Below are positions 11,508 through 20,407 of a stretch of 63,099 nt of DNA, one piece after another. A program made the translations under genes and the position numbers. Numbering within the stretch: the stretch's first letter is position 1; each line of letters begins with the position of its first letter. Below the pieces are notes generated by a model. That model saw only the letters and a list, made by a program, of their open reading frames with translations. It was not told the DNA's origin and did no database searches. Source of the DNA: an uncultured Prevotellaceae bacterium (lineage in GTDB: Bacteria > Bacteroidota > Bacteroidia > Bacteroidales > Bacteroidaceae); NCBI GenBank assembly GCA_902784565.1, contig CACZVE010000008.1, forward strand, positions 1-63,099. Direction: 5' to 3'.

Positions 11508-14120
11508 ATGAAGAAACTGTTTGTGATGATTTGTGCGCTATGCAGTCAGTTGCTCATGGCGCAGACCGTGGGTCCTCTGATTCAGACCCAATGGGACCAG
11601 GCGGCCCCATTCAACTGTATGATCCCTGAGAAAGACGGACAGCATTGTCTCGCCAGTTGCGGTGCCGCTGCGATGGCACAGATCTGCTATTACCACCGCT
11701 GGCCGGAACACGGCATGGGCAAGGGCGACTGGCACTTTGACGATGGCGAACCCGTCCGCCCAGATCTGACACAGGACTATTACGAGTACGACAAGATGCT
11801 GCTGACCTATAATGAGAGCAGCAGCGAGGAGGCTCTGAAGGCGACAGCCCTGCTGATACGCGACGTGGCATTCCTCGGTGCAGTATTCAGTCTGGAGGAG
11901 TCGACGAGTCCTTCTGTACAGGGACTGGCAATGTGTTTCGGCTACGACAAAGGCATGCTCCACTTGGACCGTGACTACTGCACGGACGAAGACTTCAAGG
12001 CTGTCATCCGTGCTGAGTTGGATGCAGGACGTCCTGTTTATATGAGCGGTAGCAACGGTTCAATTGGTCACTCGTTTATCTGTGACGGCTATAGGGACAA
12101 TGACGAGTTCCACTTCAACTACGGCTGGGCTGGTAAGTATGACGGCTGGGCCACACTGGAGGACTTCCTCTTCCCCGTCAGCATGACGATAGACTATAAC
12201 ATCAAGAAGGACGAGGGCGGCACACCTGGTTTTACATTGAGTTCCAATCAGGATTTCAAGTGGGTGGGCGGCAACAAACTCTATGGCAGTTACTATCTGT
12301 TCTGCCATGTACCCTGGGGAACACAACGTCAGATGGCACTGGCTGTGGAGAATACCACCACTCATGAGGTGCAGTATCTCTGTATCTATCAGCCGCCCTC
12401 CAGTGAGGAGAAATTTGAGCATATATGGGAACTGGATGCCGACTTGGCTGACGGTGACTATATCCTCTATCCCGTGGCTCAGGATGCTACAAACAATTCC
12501 GACTGGAAGAAAAGTTACTTCCGCGACCTCTGTCAGAGTGAGGTGAACCTGACGGTGAAGGATGGTGTGAAGACTTTCGTCAACGCCCACCTGTATGACC
12601 CCGTGAGAGAGGGAGCCGTGGAATTCGAAGGGCTTTGTTACGAGTTGGATGAGGATGCCGGTACCGCCTCGGTCACCTACCGCAACGACAAATTTGCCAG
12701 TTACATGGGTGACATTGTGATTCCTGAGACTATTACCGTAGGCGAAAAGACCTATACCGTGACGGCTATTGGCAGAAGTGCCTTCAAGGAATGTAAGTAT
12801 CTCGACAACCTGAGAATAGCAAAGACAATTACCACCATCGGCTGGGGCGCCTTTAGCCAATGTGCTATCAATCAGGTTACGTTTGCAGAGGGGTCCCAAC
12901 TGAAGACCATCGATGATTTTGCCTTCTATAGTGACGACATCAAGGAGATCGTGTTGCCAGAGGGCTTGGTGACGGTTGGCAGTTCAGCCTTCGGCAACGC
13001 CTTCATCGGCAGCCTTACCATCCCGTCAACGCTGACCAATTGGGGACAAGCCTGTTTCGAGACCACCACCCTCAAGAGCGTACATGTCAACAGCACGACG
13101 CCTCCAGTCATCGAACCGTGCTTCCGCATGAGCGACAATGACAATGGTTTTTCTGACTTCTTTGATATTTATTGGGCCTCATACGACATTTCGGCGACGG
13201 TGCTATATGTGCCTGCCGGTACGAAGGCAGCCTATGCCCAGGCCAACGTCTGGAAGGAGTTCGGCTTCATCCTGGAACCTGGCGACGATGACAGTTTCGT
13301 CAGTCAGATTGTGCGTGACGGCATCACCGTCGATGGCATTGCCTATCAGATCAACGGCTATAAAGGCATTGCCCGGGCCATTGTCATTAGGGAAGATATG
13401 ACCGACGTGGTGTTCAAGAACGAGATTAAACTGGGTGACAAGACGCTGGCCGTCACAGGATTAACCGGAAACCCACAAGGCGACAGACTCATCCGTAAGG
13501 ACTACAATAGCGTCGTGGTACCTGCCAGTATAGAAACACTTGGAAAGGGATTCATATCAGAAGCGACATTAGGCAGTCTGACCTTTGAGGAAGGCTCTCA
13601 TCTGAAGACGATAGAAGATGATGCCATCACCCTCTTGACCACAAAGTCGCCATTGGTACTGCCAGAAGGGCTGAAGACAATCTCCGGCCTAACCTTGAGG
13701 GATGCCGACATCACCATTCCTGAATCCGTAACGACTATTGAGAATAACATGTTCTACAATCTGAAGCATGTCCGTGTCGCATGGCCTACGCCGCTGGCTG
13801 CTTTAAACTTGTTTAACAAGGGTCAGTTTGAGGCTGGCAATAATATCGATGATGCCACGCTCCATGTGCCCGAGGGTGCCAAGGATCTCTACGCCGCTGC
13901 CGACGGGTGGAAACTGTTCAGCAAGATCGTGGAGGGTAACGACGATGGACTCGGCGACGTCAACGAAGACGGCATGGTGAACATTGCCGATGTCGTCATG
14001 CTGACGAATGTCATCATCGAAGACTCATCGGATCTGAAGTATGATATCAATGGCGACGGAAAGGTGGATACTAATGATATCATCGCCCTAGTGAACATCA
14101 TCACTGGGAATGCCCCCTAA
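11508..14120 (+). CDS. Secreted C10 (streptopain-like) cysteine protease with LRR and dockerin
   Basis: This 870-residue exported protein has a signal peptide ending ALCSQLLMAQ. A C10 peptidase domain follows at once (about 20-240), with the probable catalytic Cys51 in LASCGAAAMAQ and His188 in GHSFICDGY before FHFNYGWAGKYDG. Two BspA-type leucine-rich-repeat regions follow (about 385-630 and 640-790, with ITAIGRSAFKECKYL-like units). The C-terminal type I dockerin (about 815-868) has two Ca-binding loops, DVNEDGMVNIADV and DINGDGKVDTNDI. The inhibitory propeptide usual in C10 enzymes is not visible. The gene is monocistronic, with its own promoter and a strong terminator. It sits between the HTCS and susC. 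Proteolysis, adhesion or scaffold binding are inferred roles. Confidence 0.85.
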   Translation: MKKLFVMICALCSQLLMAQTVGPLIQTQWDQAAPFNCMIPEKDGQHCLASCGAAAMAQICYYHRWPEHGMGKGDWHFDDGEPVRPDLTQDYYEYDKMLLTYNESSSEEALKATALLIRDVAFLGAVFSLEESTSPSVQGLAMCFGYDKGMLHLDRDYCTDEDFKAVIRAELDAGRPVYMSGSNGSIGHSFICDGYRDNDEFHFNYGWAGKYDGWATLEDFLFPVSMTIDYNIKKDEGGTPGFTLSSNQDFKWVGGNKLYGSYYLFCHVPWGTQRQMALAVENTTTHEVQYLCIYQPPSSEEKFEHIWELDADLADGDYILYPVAQDATNNSDWKKSYFRDLCQSEVNLTVKDGVKTFVNAHLYDPVREGAVEFEGLCYELDEDAGTASVTYRNDKFASYMGDIVIPETITVGEKTYTVTAIGRSAFKECKYLDNLRIAKTITTIGWGAFSQCAINQVTFAEGSQLKTIDDFAFYSDDIKEIVLPEGLVTVGSSAFGNAFIGSLTIPSTLTNWGQACFETTTLKSVHVNSTTPPVIEPCFRMSDNDNGFSDFFDIYWASYDISATVLYVPAGTKAAYAQANVWKEFGFILEPGDDDSFVSQIVRDGITVDGIAYQINGYKGIARAIVIREDMTDVVFKNEIKLGDKTLAVTGLTGNPQGDRLIRKDYNSVVVPASIETLGKGFISEATLGSLTFEEGSHLKTIEDDAITLLTTKSPLVLPEGLKTISGLTLRDADITIPESVTTIENNMFYNLKHVRVAWPTPLAALNLFNKGQFEAGNNIDDATLHVPEGAKDLYAAADGWKLFSKIVEGNDDGLGDVNEDGMVNIADVVMLTNVIIEDSSDLKYDINGDGKVDTNDIIALVNIITGNAP

Positions 14121-14158
14121 ATGAGTCAATGCATAGCGTGTAAAACCTTGTCTGGAAT

Positions 14159-14199
14159 CTGGGAGACGTTTATGCACGGTGTGCATAAACGTCTCCCAG
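14159..14199 (+). terminator. Strong terminator after the C10 protease
   Basis: A perfect 19-bp inverted repeat (CTGGGAGACGTTTATGCAC and its complement) with a 3-nt loop is followed by TTTTA. It insulates the protease gene from susC. Confidence 0.9.
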
Positions 14200-14248
14200 T
14201 TTTAGGGTGGGTTTTTGAGGGGTTGAGGACATCTTCCTACACCTCCGA

Positions 14249-14316
14249 TTTGAACGAATCGGAACGGTTTTGAACGAATCGAAACGAAGGAAAACACTTT
14301 TGAACACTATCGAAAA
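14249..14316. promoter_or_regulatory. Tandem motif upstream of susC, probable regulator binding sites
   Basis: TTTGAACGAATCGGAAC (14249-14265) is repeated as TTTGAACGAATCGAAAC 20 nt later (14269-14285). A third, weaker copy, TTTTGAACACTATCGAAAA, lies at 14298-14316. The copies are 40-115 nt upstream of the susC -7 box. AraC-type output domains of HTCS proteins bind direct repeats upstream of susC genes, so these are plausible HTCS operators. The assignment is inferred from position and repetition. Apart from these sites, the promoter and the terminator, the 300-nt gap holds no gene. Confidence 0.5.
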
Positions 14317-14357
14317 ACATTCGGACGCAGACGAACGACACCTTATTGATTTATATA

Positions 14358-14365
14358 TACCTTTG
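14358..14365 (+). promoter_or_regulatory. -7 box of the susC promoter
   Basis: TACCTTTG, 57 nt before the susC ATG, matches TAnnTTTG. No TTTG lies at the expected distance upstream, as expected for an activator-dependent promoter. Confidence 0.6.
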
Positions 14366-14421
14366 CAGCCGAAAAGAAATCGAAATCAATTCTAACAATT
14401 AACTCAAACAATTAAAACGCA

Positions 14422-17400
14422 ATGAAAAAAAGCAGATTACTCCTGATGCTGGCGGCAATGATGATGGCCGTCGTATCAATGGCCCAGACAAAGGGCACTG
14501 TGATTGACGAGAACGGCGAAGCCGTGATCGGTGCGACGATTGCCGACAAGGCTGACGCCAAGAACGCCACGATTACCGACTTCGACGGTAACTTCACCAT
14601 CAACGTGAAGGCCGGTAGCGTGATCGTCGTTTCCTACATCGGCTACGAGACACAAGAAGTGGCCGCCCAGAACGGCATGACCATCAAGATGAAGCCCGAC
14701 AACAAGGTGCTCGACGAAGTGGTGGTCGTGGGTTACGGTGTACAGAAGAAGAGTAGCGTGACCGGTGCCATCTCGCAGGTGAAGCCTGAGGACATGGAGA
14801 ACCGTACGATCTCGAACGCCCAGCAGGCCCTGCAGGGAAAGACCTCAGGTGTGCAGGTGATCAACACCTCTGCCGCCCCGGGTTCATCTCCTACCGTACG
14901 TGTGCGCGGTTATTCCTCTAATGTAAGTTCTAATCCCCTCTATGTGGTCGACGGTGTACGCCTCTCAGACATCAGCGGTATCGATCCCTCGACCATCGCC
15001 TCGATGGAAATCCTGAAGGATGCCGCCTCTGCCGCCATCTACGGTGCCGAGGCAGGTAACGGTGTCGTGCTCATCACCACCAAGAAAGGAAAGGCCGGAC
15101 AGGGCAAGATTGCCTACGACTTCCAATGGACCGACGAAACCCTCGCTCGCGTTCCGACGATGCTGAATGCCGAAGAGTACATGAAATACATGACTGAAGG
15201 CAAACTCTTCACGGAGGATTACATGAAGGAGAACAGGGTTGGCAATACCGACACGAAGTGGACAGACGTCGCCTTCAATCATGGTCACATGATGAAGCAC
15301 AATTTCTCGTTTACCGGTGGTAACGAACGCGGCAACTACTATCTGTCACTCGGCTACCTGAACAACAACGGTATCGTGAAGGGCGATGCAGATAAATACA
15401 AGCGTCTGACCGCCTCCGTTAACGGTGAATATCAGGTTAAGGACTGGTTGAAGGTAGGTACCACCAACCAAGTGGAGAAGTACGACGTACGTCAGGTGTC
15501 CTCAAACAGTGAGTACGGCTCTCTGCTGACTGCCGTGCTGATGATGGATCCGCTGACACCAGAGTCGTATACAGGCACACTGCCTTCCTATATTCAAGAA
15601 TTGGTGGACCAGGGCAAGCACCTGCTGAAGGACGAGGACGGCAACTACTATGGTACCAGCCAGTTCTACAAGGGTGAGCAGTACAACCCCATGGTGATGC
15701 GCGACAACAGCCTTTCGAAAAACAGTGGCTTCAATGTAACCGGTAGTATCTACGGTGACTTCACGCTCATTCCCAACCTGACCATCACCTCCCGCTTCGG
15801 TTATCGTCTGGCCGGAACCCGCAGTTCTACAACCTCACTGCCCTTCTACGGCAACTCTACACAGAACCGTGACTATGTGAGTCAGAGCAGTTCTTCTTCC
15901 ACCTCTATTTATTATCAGTGGGAGAACTTCGCCAACTACATGAAGACCTTCGCCGACAAGCACACCGTCAGCGCCATGGTCGGTATGTCGTTCCAGGACA
16001 GCAACTCAGACTACGTGACTGGCAGTCTGTCTGATAACGGCGAGGACGCCCTGATGAAGAACGACCCGCTGTTCTACTATCTGAACTATGCCAACGCATC
16101 GGCAACGAAGGGCGTTAGCGGTGAGACCACCAACACCACGAAGTACTCATACTTCGGACGTGTAGGCTACGACTTCATGGGTCGTTACCTGTTCCAGGCT
16201 TCGCTGCGTGCTGATGCTGCCGACCTCTCGAAACTCTCGAAGAAGACCCGTTGGGGTTACTTCCCCGCCGTATCAGTAGGTTGGACCATCAGCGAGGAGA
16301 AATTCTTCAGCCCGCTCAAGGACTGGTTCAACAGTCTGAAGTTCCGTGCATCATGGGGTCAGAACGGTAGCCTCTCGGCTCTGAGCGGCTATATGTACAG
16401 CACCGACATGGCACTGGGCGGCCTCTATCCCTTCACCTCTGGCATCCAGTACACGCAGGGTGCAGCCCCCACATCGATGGGTAACGACGACCTGAAGTGG
16501 GAGACCTCAGAGCAGACCAACATCGGTTTCGACGGTATCCTGCTCAACGGACGACTGACCTTCGGCATCGACTACTACATCAAGAAGACCAAGGACCTGC
16601 TCGTATCAGGAACCACACCGTCGCTCATCATCGGTGGCACGACATCGCCCATCAATGCAGGTAACGTGGAGAACAAGGGCTTCGAGTTCGACCTGGGCTG
16701 GCGCGACCATATCGGTGACTTCAACTACAGTGTTCGCGGTAACCTCTCGACATTGAAGAACGAAGTGACCTACCTGGATCCTTCTCTCACCCGTCTGGGT
16801 GGTACAGGTTTCCACACCTACACCATCACCTACTTCGAGAAGGGCTATCCTGTGTACTACTTCCGTGGCTATCAATTCGACAAGATCAATCCTGAAACCG
16901 GTGACCCGATGTTCAAGGACCTGAATGGTGATGGTGTGGTGAATGACGATGACCGTACCGACATCGGCAATGCCATTCCCAAGATTACCTACGGTATCAC
17001 GCTCACCGCTGCCTACAAGGGCTTCGACCTGACTGTCTTCGGCACAGGTGCTGCCGGCAATAAGATATTCAACTGTATCAACCGTCCTGACTACGCCACC
17101 TCTAACAAGATGAAGGAGGTGCTGTACGATGACCGTTGGACGGAGAGCAATAAGAGCGGCACCAAGCCCCGTGCAGGTGCTAACGACATGGATAAATACG
17201 CTGACTCCGACGCTATGGTCTATAGCGGAAACTACTTCAAGTTCAAGCAGATCCAATTGGGTTACACCTTGCCGAAGAACTTACTGAACAAGGTTGGTAT
17301 CAGCCACTGCCGTGTCTACGGCTCTCTCGACGACTTCTTCACCATCAGCAGTTATCCTGGCTTCGATCCTGAGGCTTCCGCCAATGCCCTCTCCGGTATG

Positions 17401-17466
17401 GGTATCGACAAGGGTGCTTATCCTACTTCCAAGAAGATTGTTATGGGTCTTAACATCGAATTCTAA
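14422..17466 (+). CDS. susC: SusC/RagA-family TonB-dependent outer membrane transporter
   Basis: This 1014-residue outer-membrane porin imports oligosaccharides with TonB energy. The signal peptide is MKKSRLLLMLAAMMMAVVSM. A CarboxypepD_reg-like Ig domain follows (about 24-95, GTVIDENGEAVIGATI ... FDGNFTINV). Next come the SusC signature and TonB box region (LDEVVVVGYGVQKKSSVTGA, about 101-120), a plug domain and a 22-strand barrel ending at the C-terminal Phe (MGLNIEF). It stands first in the susC-susD pair and forms a complex with the SusD lipoprotein. Its length is normal for the family. The substrate cannot be read from the sequence; neighbouring esterases suggest a decorated hemicellulose. 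Confidence 0.95.
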   Translation: MKKSRLLLMLAAMMMAVVSMAQTKGTVIDENGEAVIGATIADKADAKNATITDFDGNFTINVKAGSVIVVSYIGYETQEVAAQNGMTIKMKPDNKVLDEVVVVGYGVQKKSSVTGAISQVKPEDMENRTISNAQQALQGKTSGVQVINTSAAPGSSPTVRVRGYSSNVSSNPLYVVDGVRLSDISGIDPSTIASMEILKDAASAAIYGAEAGNGVVLITTKKGKAGQGKIAYDFQWTDETLARVPTMLNAEEYMKYMTEGKLFTEDYMKENRVGNTDTKWTDVAFNHGHMMKHNFSFTGGNERGNYYLSLGYLNNNGIVKGDADKYKRLTASVNGEYQVKDWLKVGTTNQVEKYDVRQVSSNSEYGSLLTAVLMMDPLTPESYTGTLPSYIQELVDQGKHLLKDEDGNYYGTSQFYKGEQYNPMVMRDNSLSKNSGFNVTGSIYGDFTLIPNLTITSRFGYRLAGTRSSTTSLPFYGNSTQNRDYVSQSSSSSTSIYYQWENFANYMKTFADKHTVSAMVGMSFQDSNSDYVTGSLSDNGEDALMKNDPLFYYLNYANASATKGVSGETTNTTKYSYFGRVGYDFMGRYLFQASLRADAADLSKLSKKTRWGYFPAVSVGWTISEEKFFSPLKDWFNSLKFRASWGQNGSLSALSGYMYSTDMALGGLYPFTSGIQYTQGAAPTSMGNDDLKWETSEQTNIGFDGILLNGRLTFGIDYYIKKTKDLLVSGTTPSLIIGGTTSPINAGNVENKGFEFDLGWRDHIGDFNYSVRGNLSTLKNEVTYLDPSLTRLGGTGFHTYTITYFEKGYPVYYFRGYQFDKINPETGDPMFKDLNGDGVVNDDDRTDIGNAIPKITYGITLTAAYKGFDLTVFGTGAAGNKIFNCINRPDYATSNKMKEVLYDDRWTESNKSGTKPRAGANDMDKYADSDAMVYSGNYFKFKQIQLGYTLPKNLLNKVGISHCRVYGSLDDFFTISSYPGFDPEASANALSGMGIDKGAYPTSKKIVMGLNIEF

Positions 17467-17503
17467 AAACAACGAATTTCACGAATTAAACGAATTAAGC
17501 GTT

Positions 17504-19090
17504 ATGAAAAAGAATATATATAATAAGGTGTTGGTTGGAGTATTCTCTTTCCTCCTTCCTCTGTCCTCTTTCCTCTTCGTAAGTTGCGACAGCAAACTTG
17601 ACATCGAGAAGCACGGCAACATGGGAAGTATGGATACATACTATACCACTGACGAAAACATCAACTCGGCCACGGCATCACTGTATCTGTCGGTGAGGTC
17701 GAACTACTTCACCTGGTACTTCCTTAAGAACCTGCTTTCCGACGATGTATGGTGTGGTGGCGGTCAGCGTGGTGACAATGGTGAAATGGAGAAACTCAAT
17801 GAGTATAACTTCGACTCGAACCACGGTTCTATCGAGGGTGTATACTCCGGTTTATACTCTATTATCTACAATGCCAACCTGATTATCGGAATGACTGAGG
17901 GCGACACCCCCGTCATGAAACGCGCCATCAACGAGGCTAAGGTATTCCGTGCCTGGGCTCACTTCGAACTCGTCACACTTTGGGGCACCGCCCCGAAGGT
18001 GGACCATCTGCTTGCACCCGATGAATACCGCCAGTCGAACGGTACACCCGCTGAAACATGGGACTTCATCGAACAGGACCTGACAGAGGCTATCAACAGC
18101 GGAACCCTGCCCTCAAAGAGTGGCGTGAACGATCAGGAAACTGGCATCCGTGTCACCAAGGAGTTTGCACATGCACTCTTAGGTAAGGCCTACCTCTTCC
18201 AAGGCAAGTACAGCGAGGCTGCCACGATGCTCGAAAACGTGATCAGCTCCGGCAAGTATGCTCTTTACGACGGTGAGTACGACGCACAGTTCCACGCTGC
18301 AGCCAACAACAACTGCGAATCTCTCTTCGAACTGCAGAAGCGCTTAGACACTGAGCAGATATGGACTCAGATGGATATGGTATATATCATGCAGGGCTGG
18401 CGCTCCGACAAACTGAAGTATACTGGTGAGGCTTCCACGACGCTCGCCACAGGTACATACGGCTTCCTGAATCCCCGTAAGTCGCTCTACGATGCATTTG
18501 TAGAATGGGAAGGTGCCGACGGCTACCGTTTGAATAAAACCATCATGACCTATCAGCAGATTCAGGACTATGGCGTGACCATCTCAGGCAGTAACGCCGT
18601 CTATGGCAACGAGGGTTACTTCTTCTGGAAGACCCAGTCTTATAAAGATGACTGTGTTACCGATATGTCGTTCTTCCAGGCAGGACAGTATATCGACCTG
18701 AAGATCATGCGCTATGCCGAAGTACTGTTGATGGCTGCAGAGGCCAATTTACAGGTTGGTAACAACGGTAAGGCACTTGAATACATCAATCTGATACGTA
18801 CCCGTGCCAAGGAGGAGCCGCTGGCGAGTGTCACACTCAATGACATCAAGACGGAGAAGCGTCTGGAACTCTGCTGCGAGGCCATCCGCTACCAGGATCT
18901 GATTCGCTGGGGCGATGCCAAGTCGGTGATGGGTAACCAGGGTAAGGAAGTGCCCGCCTTCACAACTGATGGTGTACAGTGGAACTGGCAGAACACGACC
19001 TATGGTTTCCAGGACAAGAACATGCTGCTGCCCATTCCCCTGAAGGAACTCGAACTCAATCCTAACATGACTCAGAATACCGGCTGGTAA
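17504..19090 (+). CDS. susD: SusD/RagB-family glycan-binding lipoprotein
   Basis: This 528-residue surface lipoprotein caps the SusC channel and binds the glycan. The type II signal peptide ends FLFVSC, with lipidated Cys28. SusD-like N- and C-terminal domains with TPR helices follow (for example ALLGKAYLFQGKYSEAATML and LMAAEANLQVGN...YINLIRTRA). It ends ELNPNMTQNTGW, typical of the family. The ATG at 17504 is 37 nt after susC. The open frame upstream of it overlaps susC and lacks coding character. The hydrophobic part of the signal peptide is encoded by a 7-nt repeat tract, and the 37-nt spacer contains three ACGAATT repeats. Confidence 0.94.
   Translation: MKKNIYNKVLVGVFSFLLPLSSFLFVSCDSKLDIEKHGNMGSMDTYYTTDENINSATASLYLSVRSNYFTWYFLKNLLSDDVWCGGGQRGDNGEMEKLNEYNFDSNHGSIEGVYSGLYSIIYNANLIIGMTEGDTPVMKRAINEAKVFRAWAHFELVTLWGTAPKVDHLLAPDEYRQSNGTPAETWDFIEQDLTEAINSGTLPSKSGVNDQETGIRVTKEFAHALLGKAYLFQGKYSEAATMLENVISSGKYALYDGEYDAQFHAAANNNCESLFELQKRLDTEQIWTQMDMVYIMQGWRSDKLKYTGEASTTLATGTYGFLNPRKSLYDAFVEWEGADGYRLNKTIMTYQQIQDYGVTISGSNAVYGNEGYFFWKTQSYKDDCVTDMSFFQAGQYIDLKIMRYAEVLLMAAEANLQVGNNGKALEYINLIRTRAKEEPLASVTLNDIKTEKRLELCCEAIRYQDLIRWGDAKSVMGNQGKEVPAFTTDGVQWNWQNTTYGFQDKNMLLPIPLKELELNPNMTQNTGW
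17545..17577 (+). repeat. Heptanucleotide tract (CTCTTTC) in the susD signal peptide
   Basis: The 7-nt units CTCTTTC, CTCCTTC, CTCTGTC, CTCTTTC and a partial unit encode SFLLPLSSFLF, the hydrophobic core of the SusD signal peptide. Gain or loss of one unit would shift the reading frame. Confidence 0.8.
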
Positions 19091-19128
19091 TGAAAGGACT
19101 AAGATGCTATCCGAAATTTTTGACGAAA

Positions 19129-19163
19129 TTTGGTAAGAATTTCAAAAATAATATGTATCTTTG
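19129..19163 (+). promoter_or_regulatory. Internal promoter before the CE1-GH3-CE1 block
   Basis: TATCTTTG (19156-19163) is preceded by TTTG (19129-19132) with a 23-nt spacer, slightly longer than usual. It lies 17 nt before the esterase ATG, so the three enzyme genes may be transcribed apart from susCD. Confidence 0.55.
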
Positions 19164-19179
19164 CATCGATTAAATATAG

Positions 19180-20397
<1,218 letters not shown>

Positions 20398-20407
20398 TTA
20401 GTTAGTT

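Noticed and set aside
17294-17503. N-terminal extension of SusD by 70 codons
   Set aside because: It overlaps susC in another frame and would bury the lipoprotein signal; the ATG at 17504 gives a normal SusD.
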